Notes: generated by a model from the sequence alone, not told the origin. A stretch of 64,000 bases of DNA from Mortierella sp. BCC40632 (GCA_011634665.1 WAEK01000015.1:790501-854500), one strand, 5' to 3'; counted from the stretch's first letter, positions 14,205 to 28,000 are shown. Made by a program: numbers and translations.

Positions 14205-16996
14205 CTAATCCTGATAGTTGCGGGCCGAGCTACCAATCAAACCCTCTTCTTCTTCAGATTGCTGCGCTAGAGAACCGAGTGAACGGAAACGCGTGAGTTT
14301 TCGAATCGAGAATGATAAAAAAAAAAAAAAGTCAAGGAGAAAGAAGAATCAATAGAGGAATACGCACCTTTGGGTCTGGGAATAGACAGGCACTTGATGC
14401 CGAGATAAGTGCAGAATCTATCAATGACAAGCAAGGCCCATTGGGCATAGGCGACAGCAACAAAGATGAAGTAGGCCCACAAGTAGTAGTACTCGGAGGT
14501 GGGCGTGAAGATGGGCTCCCAATCAAACATCACTGGGACATTGGTGAGGAAGGCAGCGACAACCAGAGGAACGAGCTGGACGGTGAAGTAGGGGAAGGGC
14601 ATCTTGGTGACATGGGCCAGGATGATCTTGGTGGCCATCCGTCCAAAGACAATGCCGACAGTCACTGCAAAGAGGATAAAGTGCTGGTCCTTGAAAATGT
14701 ACGAATAAGGCGAGGCCAACCAGGCGTAGGCACTAACAAGGAACAAGGAGATAGGCAACAACTCGGCATAGGCAGCGATCACTGACTTGTTCTGCTGCTT
14801 GCATGCCTTGTAGACAGAGATCATGCTGTTGGATCACCAATGAGCAAACAAGATAGAGAGAAGCGGATTAGATGTCTGTTTCAAGTCTTGTGTTTGATCC
14901 TTTACATATCCAATCATCTATGTCAAGATTCAAAGACAAGACAACCGAGCCATTACCATGGAGGAATGTGTCCAAAGACGAGCAAAAGGGTCATGCCAGC
15001 AACCATGAGATCCAACAGGATCCAATCCTTGGGGATAAAGCCGAGGTCGGTACCAAAGACCTCGACAACCTCGCTTCGCCAGAACATGGGGCCCATGAAT
15101 CCAGAGATGAGCATGACAGCGCAGGCAATGATGAGTCCCTCAGTAGGGCCATTGACATAGCCAAGGTACAAAACTCCGGTGTGGTACTCCTCCCAGGTGG
15201 ACAAGAAGAAGGGCAAGGTAGTGAGGAGCAAGAGGAAGGCAGAGTACCACGAGTGGCCCATGGACATGCATGCAGCCTGGTTGACCGATCCAATGCAGCA
15301 GTTCAGGGCATCACAGCCGTGGTCAAAGAGTTCTCCGAGAGGGGAGGACGAGCCTGTGCGACGAGCCTGCTTTCCATCCACGTTATCAAATGTCGAGTAC
15401 AACCACAGTCCGATAGCACAGCTAGTGATGCGTGCATTGTGTATGCATGATGAGAAAGGAGGAAGGAAGAAAAAGAAAAAAAAAAAAAAAAAGTGGGGAG
15501 AACACGAAACCAAAGCCGATTAGTAAAGTTCGTTCATGTGCTCAGGAGAAAGAGGAAAACAAAAGGACCTCCAATGCCTCGCCCATGCTCCGAAGTACAG
15601 AGTGTTTGCGTGTGTTTTTCTGGAGTCGAGCCAGTGCCTTTCTTTCTTGTCCTCCTCTTCCCCTTCCCTTTTGGCCATTTTTAGCTAATGGAATTCCCCA
15701 CGTCAGACCAGCCAATGGGGGGAGCCCAGGTAAAGGGACCATTTTCTGCAACAGCCAATTTGGACCTGTCAAGAAAGAGAGAGAGAAAAAAAAAAAGACG
15801 CTGACCCGAGGGGGACCGACCCATTCTCCCTGCGGGTAATAGCAATTCCCTTTTGACCAGACATGAAAAAACGTGCCAAGCCTGCCCACAGCCTCCGTTG
15901 CTCTTTTTTCTTTTCTTTTTCTTTACCTGAAGTACACCCAGGTAGGTCCCGGCGTGTAGAGGTCTGGGATAAAGTAGATGACTGCAAACATGTTGACGAT
16001 AACGAAGCCAAAGCCAATCAAGGTAATCAAGTTGGGGCTAGAGAGCACAAGGATTGAACACCAAAAGAGAAAAGAAGAGGTTAGTCTTTTTTTGGCTGTG
16101 ACACCCAGTCCATGTGGAGGTGTTCCTGTCTTTGCGTGGAGAAGAGCGGGAAAGAGAAAAAAGCTCTTTTTTTTTTGTAGATGTTGTTGTTGTTGTTGTT
16201 GTTGTTGTGTCGCTGTTTGCTGGTCGTTTGCTTTCTCTTCGAGAGAGCGAGCCGGGCGTGGGGTTAGAAAGGAGGGACAGAGTGACCGTTTCTCTGTTTG
16301 CTCTCTGTGGTTCGCTTTGGACTGTCGGCTCCCTCTCTCTCTCTCCGCCTTCCCCACTGAATTTTTTCCTAGAGAGAGAGGGTTTTTTCTTTTTTGGTTC
16401 CTGTCAGCCAGGACAGGATTCCATGGGGGAGTTTCGTTGAGCCATTGACGTCCAACCTTCTCTGCTCGTCGAGAAACGATCAGATCGGGAAAGAGATAAA
16501 GTCTTGCTGAGAAGAGTTCCACTTGGTCTGCCTGTTCCGTTTCATGCTCTCGTCTCTCGTTGCTCCAGTCTTTTTCTTTTTCTCCTTCCTTTGCCTCTCG
16601 TAGTTTTAAAAAAGAAAAAATGGTCATCGGGGACTCGTGATGATGATCATGATCCAGTTGACATGCCTCTGCCATCGGTACTGCGGAGAAAAGAAATGAA
16701 CCAGCATGTAGCATGTCGCTCTCTAGTCTGATCATCTCTTGACGGTTCTTGTTCTCATCACCAGGGAGAAGGGGATGAAGATGGCTGTGTGAAAAGAAAA
16801 AGAAAAAGAAAAAGAAAAAGGGTACTTACGCCATCCACATTGGGAAGAGAGTGACAGCCCAGTTCCAGTAATGACTGAGGATGTACTTTGTCACTGGCGA
16901 CTTGTCGACACATCCATACTTGTAGAGGCGCAGATTGGCGAGACCAGCCTCGCTCACGTATTCTGATTCATGGATGCGACTAGCGAATCCAAACAT
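14205..16996 (-). CDS. Choline/ethanolamine phosphotransferase (CEPT/EPT1)
   Basis: Five exons in transcript order: 16996-16830, 16037-15927, 15421-14957, 14825-14368 and 14266-14205, giving 420 residues with all phases agreeing. The CDP-alcohol phosphatidyltransferase signature DG..AR........G...D...D is complete within exon 3 (starting DGKQARRTG, then GELFDHGCD). Before it comes a short soluble N-terminus (LYKYGCVDKSP), then APNLITLIGFGFVIVN, the conserved first membrane segment. About eight to ten hydrophobic spans follow, ending in a short hydrophilic tail (QQSEEEEGLIG). The enzyme transfers phosphocholine or phosphoethanolamine from the CDP-alcohol to diacylglycerol in ER/Golgi membranes, the last Kennedy-pathway step. 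Head-group preference cannot be told by eye. Intron 1 (16829-16038) is long and repetitive; the others are 101-542 nt. Confidence 0.93.
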
Positions 16997-17228
16997 GATG
17001 GAAAGAGAGGAAGGAGGAAGGAAGGAAGGAAAGGAAGGAGGATAGTGTAGCTTTCTTTTTTTCTTTTCTTTCTCGAATCAGGAATAGATGGAGCGAGAGA
17101 TTCCCGATGCTCGGTGGTTGGTCTCGACTGTGGGTGTAAACGGAGGAAGAGAAGCAGGCACGCGGAGGTGTGGGGGGCACTGAGAAGAGAAAAGAGAGAG
17201 AGAGAAGAGAAAAAAAAAAGAAAAAAAA

Positions 17229-17260
<32 letters not shown>

Positions 17261-17303
17261 AAAAAAAGAGAGAGAGGGACAAGCCACTTTCTCTTGCATT
17301 AAC

Positions 17304-17375
<72 letters not shown>

Positions 17376-18410
17376 TTGTCCCAGAAACTACCATATCCTC
17401 TTTCATTTACTCTCTAACGGACATCACTCGACTCGGCCTTGACTCTTCACATGGCGACCTGTATTCAGGCCGACGGGAGGGTCCCCGGAGATTCAAGGTT
17501 ACCGCCACTTGATTTGCCCCAACAACTTGGCTAGCCTGCTCTCCCTCGTCTCCCCCTCCCCCCCTTTTTACTTCATCTTTCTCTCTCTCTCTCCAGCTTT
17601 TTCTCCTCTACCACCTTGGACAGAGACTCACTAGTGCCTGCCTTCCCCTTCCCCCATCTCTCCCCTGCCAGTGCGCGTGAAAAAAACACGTTCACACACA
17701 CACAAAGACAGGGACAATGTCCATGTTCTCTCCCTTCTCTTTCTCTCTCTCTCTCTCCCCTGCATGGCTAGGAGGCTCGAGCTTGTGGTTCACTCTTTCT
17801 TGTCCACCTTTTTTTTTTCCCATCAAGTCAACGAATGTTTGCATTGCCTGTTACTGCCCCTTCCACTCCAGGTCAAAAGAAGAAGAAAAATGTCTCCACA
17901 CACACATAAACAGGCACGCACACACACACACACACACAAAGCTGTTGTTGTTGTTTTTTTCCCCACTCCCGAGCAAGCCTGTTGTTTGTGCTGATCAAGA
18001 AGAAATAGCCCAGCACAAGAGGACATTGTGTGATGAGATGTTTGTACAAGGCAAGTCTGCTCTCGTGCCAAGGAATACAACTACGCGGGATGGCTTTTCC
18101 TTATTTCTGTGTTACCGCTTTTTTTTTTTTTTTTTTTTTTTTTTTTTGGCTTCACACAGTCGATTGCAGAGCAGCTGTGGCTCTTCTCCTCCTCTCTCCC
18201 CCACACACACAAGCACCCTGAGGTGGTAGTCCTTTTTTTTTGCAATTGCTCCGATCCGCTCTTTCTCTGTATCTCTTCACTAGAGCTCTGCCAAGCCCCT
18301 TGAGAGTCCCCTCCATTGACTGACTTGCTCTATTTTTCTTTCATTTTGGCCATCCGTTTAAATACTCTACTTCTTCCTTTTCTTAGATCTCCGTTTTGGA
18401 CGATCTACTT

Positions 18411-18418
18411 TATAAAAG
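18411..18418 (+). promoter_or_regulatory. TATA-box-like element upstream of a short ORF
   Basis: TATAAAAG at 18411 lies about 120 bp before an ATG at 18531 in good context (ATCATCATGG). The following frame begins MAGNYLEDCPRWTDTLKLEE and then degenerates into Phe/Leu/Ser encoded by pyrimidine sequence, totalling about 45 codons. This could be a small gene with an unrecognised intron or chance. Only the TATA-like string is directly seen. Confidence 0.2.
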
Positions 18419-20594
18419 TCGGCTGTAAGAGACAATTTGCTCCTACAGTACACCTTTTATAAAAAAAAAAAAAAAAAAAGCAGTCTGTGATAGAAGAGCA
18501 GAGAATATTCTCTTCCCCCTATACATCATCATGGCGGGAAACTACCTTGAGGATTGCCCGCGTTGGACTGATACACTAAAACTCGAGGAGAGGGGTTTTC
18601 TTTTTTCTTTTCTTTTCCTTTCTTTTTTTTTTACTACATCATCATTACCACTAGCATTGCATAGGTGAAGAGTTTTTGCAACTAGGAAAAAAAAAATGAC
18701 GACATATGGCCGAATCACCATGAGCTCGTGAGAATGAGAGCGAGAGAGAGATCGATCAGGTACGATAGGGCAACAGTGATTGATGGGACAAAAAAAAACA
18801 AGCTTACTGCTTCGCCTTTGGCACGGATGTTCTTTCCCCCCCTGTGTTTGGATGCGAATGTCTCACGCGGGCAAGAACAAAAAAAAAATAATAATAATAA
18901 ACATTCCAAAAGTAGGAACAGCGGATCAAAGTTCTCTGTTGTCTGGTAGGTGAAGGATCTCCCCCCTCCCCTGAACCCATTGTTTGAGAAATATATACAT
19001 AAAAAAAAAATAATGGCTAGTAGATAACCCACAATGGCTATCGTCTACAGTCCTATACTCTCTCCTCTTTCTATAGAGAGAGAAAGAAAGAGAGGGTATT
19101 GAGCCTCTACACCTCTCACTCCGAATATTGACTACCCGCTCACTACTTCCTGGAATGAACAGGACGCCCTTTTTTCTTTTTAGTTGCTCTCGATATTCTT
19201 GGCAATTAGGGCACAGAAAGAGAGAAAGGGTGGGGGAGGGGAGGCCATGTCGCGTGAGCAAAGAGGTTGAACTAGGGAAAGCTTACTCCACCTCTCCCTT
19301 CCGAAGAAGAAGAAAAGCCACACACATGATTGTCGAGCAATTGCTCATACAAATAACACCTACTCTTGGAGTAGGGCCAAAGGACCTTAAAAAATGTCAA
19401 TGGCGCTTCGGAAACCATGTTGAAATCAAATGGCTTTTTCATTTACCCTGTTTTCTTATACAATGGGTCATCATATCTCAGCTCTTGACTAGAACTAACG
19501 ATTAGACAACAGGGAAAGAAAGAAAGAAAAATAGCGGCATTGGCACTTTCCATGACTACCATGGCCAAGGCAAGAGAATCTCTTTCGGCATTTCTTTTAT
19601 ATATATATTTAAGAAGGCGAGGTTCAGATTGGTGGGGGAGCAAGGAAAGAAGAAAGAGAGAAGAAAAAAGAAGAGAGAGAGAAGAAGAGGGGGAGAGCAC
19701 CAAAGTAAATACTAGAATCGTTCGATTAGATATTGCTTCTTGGCCCCGTAAGAGTGAAAATGATGTTCCTTGGGCTCGGATCCACAAAGTCCTTGCTTGG
19801 GCCTGTAGAATTCTAACACAGATGTGTTGTTGTTGTTGTTGTTGTTTTTTTTTACTCCACAGGCATATTCCGGAAAAAAAAAAAGGTTTCTGGACCGTGC
19901 TTGATCATGTGCAAGCGACTTTTGTCTTTTGTTGACCCTGACTTCTTTCAAAAGTCATTTTTGTCTTACTAGGGAGGCGTTGACAATGTACGTTGTCTCG
20001 GCCTTCTCTCTCCCCCTTTGGAGACTTTTTTTTTTTGTTCCTCTTCCACCGATATCTAATCGCATCTATTAGAAACTATGACACGAGGCAAGGAATCAAT
20101 TGAGATTTGATCACAAATAGGGACCAACAGCTGCCCAAGTATCAAACCGAACGCCTTGGCGAAAGAGAAAAAAAAATGAGAGGCAGATCTCCAAGACTGA
20201 TAATGACAAGGAAAAGGACAAGGTCAAAAGTCAATGTCTGGTTGAAAAGACAAGGGGCAAGTTCATTAGACCAGGACCCGTCAAAAAAAAATAGCAACGA
20301 CAACAACAACAACAAGAAGAAGAAGAGCAATGAAGCCATTCAGGAGAAGAATATTCTTCAGATATTACGCTCTCCTTTTTAATCCCATCATCAACAATAG
20401 GATCTACAAGGCATGGATCGTCTTTCCAGTGATAGGACGCCAAGTCGGAGGAAATGAGGTGACAGGAATGATATTATAAGCTCTGGACGGCACAATGAGG
20501 GATGACAAAAAAATAGATGACTTTTACTCTCCTCCGTCCTCAAGAGAAGCAAACTCTAGGATTACCGCACACGTTTGATAGAGAAAAACAGGAT

Positions 20595-20626
<32 letters not shown>

Positions 20627-20972
20627 CGGGAGAGAGTGAGAGAAAGAGTGGGCAACAACAAATAGATGAGCATCTACACGTGCCAGCGGTACATCACCGA
20701 CTGACAAGTCGGAGGAAAGGGGAAAGGAGAAGGGGGGAGGGGAGGCGAGCATCTCGACAGAACAGATTCACGATTCGTTCCGAGACTATCAGATCTACGA
20801 AGGCCATCTCTTGACGACACCCACCTAGATTCAGATTCCTGGATAATGAACCAGTAGTACAGGACCAATGCTAGAAAAGATAGGTAACCCAAGTCCTATC
20901 CTTCTGCCCATTGAAAAAGATCTGACACTTGCAGCCTAGCGACGAGGAAGAAGGAAAAATAAAGACGTGGAG

Positions 20973-21013
<41 letters not shown>

Positions 21014-22147
21014 TCAGCGCACAGATTGATGTCTACCCCGCAAATTGCTAAATTGGAGACAAAGAGAGAGAGAGAGAGGGAAAGAAAGGGGCTTTACCAA
21101 GCAGCATCTCCCTCCAAACAAGTTGAACACAATTGGGCGGACAGTAAAGTCCAACAAGAGATCGATATCCTCCTCTCTCTCTCTCTCTACACCTTCACAA
21201 GGTGTGAATACAAGTGAGTAAGAGCTGTTCCTGAATGTTGTTATTTTTCCTGCAAATCTAAAGTTGAATAAGAATGAACCAACCGACGTGCTGAACGAAG
21301 GTCCCTCCTTTTTCGTTGAGGACTGTCTCCTAAACGATGACAAACACGCGTTTAGGGCATTCATGTGAAGGTGCAGGATGCATCAAACAATTGTGACCTT
21401 CTGAAGCAAGTCCACATATTTGAGAAAGAAAGAGTGGTTTGTTGTTGTTGTTGCTATTGTTGTTGCTGCAGATGAGGTTGAGCTGTCTTTCCATGTGCAA
21501 TTTATTTTGGATAGGGAGGAGAGGAGGAGGGGGGGGGGTTGACATTCCCCTCTATAGAGATGACACACCTGAGTCACGATCGTCCTTCCTCAGAGGTGAT
21601 CCGTGGGCAGTATTTTCTTCATATCTCCGTGCTGGTAACACTACCTCTGTAGTTAATATAAGCAAAAAGTTCCTTGCGAGCCATTGTGTCGCCATTGAGT
21701 GGGATGATACACACACACACACACATCGTCCTCTCAGGGAAAGCCCGTCACCTCCTCCCATTTGGCTTCCTGCCTGCAGCGGGTTCCATCTATAGAGAGT
21801 AGAGAAAGAGAGAGAGAGAGAGAGAGACATTGAGCATCGCGCCATCAACACCTAATTCTCATCTTTCTTGGTCTTGTCTCCGGTTCTCTCTCGTCGGCTC
21901 GGGGACTTGCTGGCTCGTGGGGTTGAAATTCTTCTCGACAAACGACTTGGTCTCTTGGGTTGTTGTTGTTGTTGGTTTTTTTTTTTGCCCGCTTTGGCCC
22001 GTCGTCCTGTTGGTCTATCGCTTTGTCCTCTCACCCTGTCTGTCCACCTCCCTCTATCTCTCTTTTTCTCTGTCTCTGTTCGCTTTTGTGTGGGTACTAC
22101 CACTAGTGAGGGTATTGCGTATGTATTCGCCCGTGTTTGGGTTTTGT

Positions 22148-22474
22148 TCAGTTGGACTTTGCTGGTGCACTAACCTGAACCTTGGGCGAGTCTCCCATCT
22201 TTTGAGTCGGAATGATCCGGAGGCTACCTCCATTGGTATTGCTCACCTCAAAAGGCAGGTTTATTTTAAGGTTGCTCTTTCTCTGAGGAGGGGGAGGGGA
22301 AACGGTCCGCTTGAGAGAGAGAGAGAGAGAGAGTGGGCTGACCTGGACAGACAGTTCATGCCGCGTACAGCCAGCCAAATGGCCTCCATGTCCACTACCC
22401 TGTTTCTCCAAGAAAGTACCGGGAACAATCTGAGAGCTACCCCAAGAAACATCCATCCTCTTTCGCCAAGGACT
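22148..22474 (-). CDS. Possible exons of an unrecognised gene
   Basis: Two segments, 22474-22343 and 22282-22148, lie in one open frame and are separated by a 60-nt phase-0 intron (donor GTCAGC, acceptor preceded by a strong pyrimidine tract ending CTCCTCAG). They read approximately SQIVPGTFLEKQGSGHGG, HLAGCTRHELSVQ, then RKSNLKINLPFEVSN and GGSLRIIPTQKMGDSPKVQ, ending at a stop at 22148. Codon choice resembles that of the confident genes nearby. I recognise no family. The 5' exons are not identified, and an alternative acceptor at 22437 is possible. The opposite strand is also partly open here, so this is tentative. Confidence 0.3.
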   Translation of the reverse strand, partial: SPWRKRMDVSWGSSQIVPGTFLEKQGSGHGGHLAGCTRHELSVQVSPLSLSLSLKRTVSPPPPQRKSNLKINLPFEVSNTNGGSLRIIPTQKMGDSPKVQVSAPAKSN

Positions 22475-23599
22475 CTCACGCCCCAAAAGAGAGGGGGGGG
22501 GAGGGTCTGCTTCAGCTTAGTTGGTCCATCTCTCTTTTCTTGAGCATGGTCATTGAGGGAAGAGGAAGGGAACCTTTTTGCTCTGTACACCCTTCATGGT
22601 ATAACGTTTTCCTTGAAAAAAAAATTGTTGGAGAATGAGTCTCCTGAGTCATGTCAGTCCTTTTTTTTTTTTTTTTTTTCCTCGATGGTCAAGGAACCAA
22701 CAGAAACCTTCCTCTTCCAGGGCGCTCACCCTTTACCTATGGACTTTTTTTTGCAAATAGGGCATATACATTTTTTTTTTTTTTTTTTGGATGAGTAACA
22801 TGCGACATCAGAAGAGACACTCTGAGCCATGGTTTTGGGGAGAGGGAGCAAATAGACAAAAAGGCCAATGCAGACAAAGTGCGCTTAAAAAGCACTCTTT
22901 GTTCGTTGGAGTCACAGCCCCCACAAAAAAAAAAAAAAAAAAAAAAGAAAGAAAGAATCTCAAAAGAACTAGAAAGCTCAAGTAAAACCCTTTCTCAAGC
23001 GCCTCGGCCCTTCTCATCTGCATCCTTCCTACTTCTTTTTCGATTCCCACACAGTTCACCTATACTTTTTTTTTTATTTTTGATTCAACATCGGTCATCC
23101 TTTCGAACCAACAAAAGTCCTGCCTGTTCTTGTCCAAACACCTATATTTTTTTTTTTTTATTTTTATTATTATTTTTCCTTTTTCCACCCACGGACACAC
23201 CAACCCACAGCTTGATTCTATACAGTCTAAACTAATCAAAGGTATGACTCCTTGTACACGCACGCAATCGTGTCTCGGCCTCACATACGTTATCTTGTTT
23301 GAAGTTTGAAAATCTCTCAGCAAACAAGAAATGGCGGAGAGAAAGAGAGAGAGAGAGAAAGAGAGCGTATGTGTGTAAGCAGAGAAGAGGACCTATTTTA
23401 GTGCGAGGAGAAAAAAAAAATGGAATGGTCTTGCACGGGGAGAGATGGATGGGGGAGAGGGAGAAAGAAGAGGGAGCAGGAAAAAGGAACCAGTCCAGGA
23501 CCAAACGCAGCCCACGCCGGGGTTCATGGCTGCTCTAATGTGAGTCGTTGGACTGGGTCAGTCATTATGTCGTCGTTGACCCTGCGATAGGGCAAGGAG

Positions 23600-23631
<32 letters not shown>

Positions 23632-24288
23632 GCAGTGGTTCATTCCCTCTTGCGACAGTAAAGTGGCACGAGGAATGGATTGCCCAAATGGAACCCAAGG
23701 TGGATGTGTATGCAATTATAGATATTCTTTCGCTTTCCATTCACAATTGAACAAGCATTGGCCTTTGCTTTCTACTTTTCTTTCTTTCTTTGCTGCATGG
23801 ATTGGTTCTTGTTGTCAAGGGTGTTTGCAATGGATGACAGCTTCCCCATGGGGTCGAGAGTAGAGTACACTTGCCATGCTTTGGTTATCTCTTTGTTATT
23901 TGTTCCCACTTCCGATTAGTAATGTGGCCAGGGTTGGCAAGGCAGGGTTAGCAAGAGGAAGAGGAGGAGGAGACGAGTCCCATTTTTTTGCTCCGTGAAC
24001 GGGCAAAAGAGGGAGCGATGGGCTGAACGCAGACCGGGATTGAATGGCCCTGTGGGTTGATTGAATTGCTGTTGCACTGGCCCAAGGAGAGCGACAGAGA
24101 GTCGCGCTGACCCCACTCGATCTCCCCGTTCGCTCCGACAGGTGTCCTTTCTCTTCACTTTTTTCCTTTTTGCTCTCTCTCTTTCACTCACTCTCATTCT
24201 CTTTCTCTCTCTCTCTCTCTCTTCTCCTCTCTCTCTCTCCCCAACAACAACCATCACCACTAACCGCTGTTCTCCGCATCCGAACCAG

Positions 24289-24870
24289 ATGGCCTCCACG
24301 CTGTTTCCCCGATCTTTGGCCCTGGACGCTGTCGCCATTCCCGTCCAGTCGTCGCGCCCACTTACCCTGCGATGCCACGCACGCCAGAGCCATCGCCTGA
24401 GCCATCCAATGCAAGCCAAGCCGCGACCTTCCGCGACTATTTCAACGAGCCGATCGCCACTCTTTCATCTCTCTTCTTCCTCCATCTCTTCTTCTTCCCC
24501 TTCTTCTTCTTCCTCCTTTTCTTCTTCTTCTTCTTCTTGCTTCACATCCATCTCTACCCCTACTTCTATTCTACTTCGTCCACGGACATCACTTCACACT
24601 CGAGCCTTTGCTTCTGCCTCTGCTTCGCCTGCTATACCCGACCACTCTCACTCACATCCACACCAACACCTGGACGTACAAGAACAGTTTAACAAGATGA
24701 CCGTCCCCGAGAACACCACCTTTTCCTCTCAGAACATTGTTCAGCTTTCCAAATCCTCTTACCTCAACCAGAGTAAGTGTTTTCCACTTTGCCTAACCTG
24801 AGGTGATGAAGGCAAGAGGAGTTGACAATTGAGTTTCTTTCATTCCTCCATGGGGTCATGCTGTTGTCAT

Positions 24871-24901
<31 letters not shown>

Positions 24902-25055
24902 GTTGGTGCTTCTCACTCTTGTCTTTTCTTTTGCTCTATGCTCTCCACGAGGACCCTCAACAACGATAGACGATGATGCACTGCGAGTAGGAGCAGAGCA
25001 GAGTGTCTAGTTGATGGGGTGTGGGAGTGTGAGAGAGAGAGAAGGATAATGTCTA

Positions 25056-25098
<43 letters not shown>

Positions 25099-28000
25099 TG
25101 TGTCTGTGTGTCTGTGGACTGCGTTCAGAAAAGAAAAAAAAAAAAAAAGTCCGTGGAGTGGAGTAAAGTGGAGTGAGTGGAGAGTGACTATGGTTGCTCT
25201 TGAATAATATATTTTAGAATAGTGATTGCTCCTTTCAATCCTCCTCTCTCTCTCTCTCTCTCTTCTCTATTTGGACGGCAACCTGCGGATCAGCAACCGG
25301 ATCATATTCGACGTTTACTTTCTCTCCTCTGACCTTTTCTCTTCCTCTTTCCCTCTCTCCTCTCTCTCTCTCTCTTTTTCCCTTAGGCACCGCCACCCCT
25401 GCTGAACTGCGCTCTGCTCTCCATCTCCAGGGCCTCAGCCCTTGCAAGGTCGAGTCCTTTGACACCCAAAAGAAGCGTGCCCTCGCCCAGTTGAGGAACA
25501 AGTCCTCGGATCTCGAGAAATACATTTTCCTTGCCTGGCTCCGGAATACAAACGTCCGTCTCTTTTACGGTCTCGTTGCCGAGCAACTCGAGGTAAGCAC
25601 ACAGAGACGCCCAAGGACTCTCTTCTTTTTTTTTTTTTTTTCTCTCTCTCTCTCTCTCTCTCTCTTGTGTGTGTGTGTGTGTGCGTAAGTGTGTGTGCTT
25701 GTGTCTCGGCTTAATTCACGGCTCGCCATCCGCCGCCATGATTTTTTCTTAAACGCAAATGTGCGACCTCGCATTACAGCGAATGTTCTACCGGGAGGAG
25801 GAAGAAGAAGGGGGGAAGGGAAGAGGTGTTCCCCGCCCCGCTTGTCGTTTAGAATGGTTCCATGCACGTTTTGATGGGAAAGACGGGCATCAACGGGTTG
25901 AAACTAGGGAAGAGCGCGCGCGCTTTTCTCTCTCTCTCTCTCTCTTTTCTTTGGGGTCAAAGAGAAACCATAATGTACCTTTTTTTATTCGCTTTTTTTT
26001 TCTCCTCCGTCGCTCCCCCTTCTCCCCCTCTTGCCCTTTTTTTTTCTTTTTTTCTTGCTCCACTCGTTTGTGCAAAAGTGGGTTCGCCGCTCTCTTTAGC
26101 TCCATAATTCCTCCCTCTCTTGTTACCGAAAGCTTCCGTGCCCTTTTTTTTTTTTCTTTTCCTTTTCCTTCTCTTTCCTTTATCCCAAGTCCTAGCCCCC
26201 CCCCCATCCAATCTCTTCTTTTTATTTTATTTTTTCTTTTCTACTTTGTTGCATGGCGCGATCGTCCTCCTCGGGTGAAGCACATTTTATGCTCAATTGC
26301 TCAGCCGAGGTGTTTAGAAAAAGCCGAAAAAAAGAAAGTGTCTTTTTTTTTTATCGGGCCCAGAAAAAAAAAAAAAAAAAAAGAGAGGTGAATGGACATC
26401 TTAGTACGAGTATGTTGGGTCAAGAGGGCCTTTGACCATCTCGTCCTTTACGTTCTTCATCATCAACACTCCGACAGGGCGGAGCACACCATTCGGGCCT
26501 TTGCTGGAGCTGAAAAAAAAAAAAAAAAAAAAAATAACAATAAGAGATAACGCACCCTTTGAGAGGAGAAAGAGAGATGGAAACCCAGCAGAAAAAAAAA
26601 AAAATCACCTCATACCCCACTACTGAAGACTAGACCCTGACCTTTCTCTCTCTCTCTCTCTCTCTCCCACAACTAGGAAATCTTGCCCTTGATCTACACT
26701 CCAACCGTCGGCGCGGCCTGCCAAAACTACTCTAGCATCTACCCTTTCCTCGCTCCTCCCGGTCAGCCCGATGGACTCTTCATCTCCATCAACGATCTCC
26801 CCAACCTGAAGGAAATCATTCAAAACTACAAGCCCTACCCTCAGGACCCCAGCCTCACCCCCCAGATCGCTGTCATCACCGATGGCTCTCGCATTCTCGG
26901 ATTGGGCGATCTCGGTGTCGGTGGCATGGGTATCCCCGTCGGCAAGCTTCAACTCTACGTGGCCGGTGCAGGTGTCGACCCTCGTCGTACGATCCCCATC
27001 ACACTCGATCTCGGTACCAACAACGAAGACAAACTCAATGATGAATTCTATTTGGGTCTTCGTCAGAAACGAGTGGGTGATGACAAGTTTTTCCCCTTTG
27101 TCGATGCAGTGATCGAGACCTTGACCAGTGTTTATCCAAATCTGTTGATTCAATTCGAAGATTTCTCTTCAGAACATGCTTTCCAACTCTTGGACAAGTA
27201 TCAACCCACCAAGTTTTGCTTCAATGACGATATCCAGGGTACAGGTGCTGTCATCTTGGCTGGTTTCATGAATGCTATTCATTTGGCAGGTATCCCTGCC
27301 AAGGATCACAAGATTCTTTTCTTTGGTGCTGGTTCGGCTGCTGTTGGAGTGGCGAAACAATTGGCCGCCTATTTCGTGAATGAACATGGCATGTCCGAGG
27401 ATCAGGCTCGGGAGATGGTTTGGTTGGTGGATTCCAAAGGTCTTGTCACCTTGGATCGAGGAGATCGTTTGGCAGAACACAAGTTGTATTTTGCTCGCAA
27501 GGACAATCAAGGAAGTCAATACCCTTCGATTGCCTCGGTCATTGAACATGTCCGTCCTACGGCTCTCTTTGGACTTTCTTCTCAATCCGGTGCCTTCTCG
27601 GAAGAGGTTCTCAAGTCCATGGCCAGTTTGAATGATCGACCAATTGTGTTCCCTCTTTCGAACCCTGCTTATCAGGCCGAGTGTTCGTTTGAGCAGGCCA
27701 TGGTCCATACCAAGGGCAAGGTCATCTTTGCCTCGGGTACGGCCTTCCCCAAGTACACAGATCCCGAGACCGGTAAATTGAGTGTTCCTGGTCAGGGCAA
27801 CAACATGTACATCTTCCCAGGTTTGGGTTTGGGTAGTATCTTGGCTCAACCTGCGACGATCAGTGATCGTTTGATTTATTCGGCCGCGCGTGCCTGTGCC
27901 AATTCCTTGACGGAGGAGGAACGATCTCAGGGATTGTTGTACCCAGTGCTTCCAAGGATTCGACAGGTGTCTGCTGAGGTGGCGGCGGCTGTGGTTCGGG

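Larger units (their letters stand above)
16997..24288. other. 7.3-kb repeat-rich stretch without a confident gene
   Basis: CT/GA repeats (17308-17372, 20600-20627, 24202-24239), long A or T runs (18119-18147, 18461-18479, 20971-21010, 22923-22946, 23599-23627) and (GTT)n blocks dominate. The part just below 24289 is the CT-rich leader of the malic enzyme gene. Short open stretches exist on both strands (for example minus 20443-20320 and minus 19480-19360), but in this composition many frames stay open by chance and none shows a domain I recognise. The two least weak signals are listed separately: 18411-18570 and 22148-22474. Confidence 0.5.

Noticed and set aside
20770..20892. Possible minus-strand exon in the desert
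   Set aside because: Several frames on both strands are open here at once, and none gives a splice-consistent chain or a known domain, so coding appearance is not informative.
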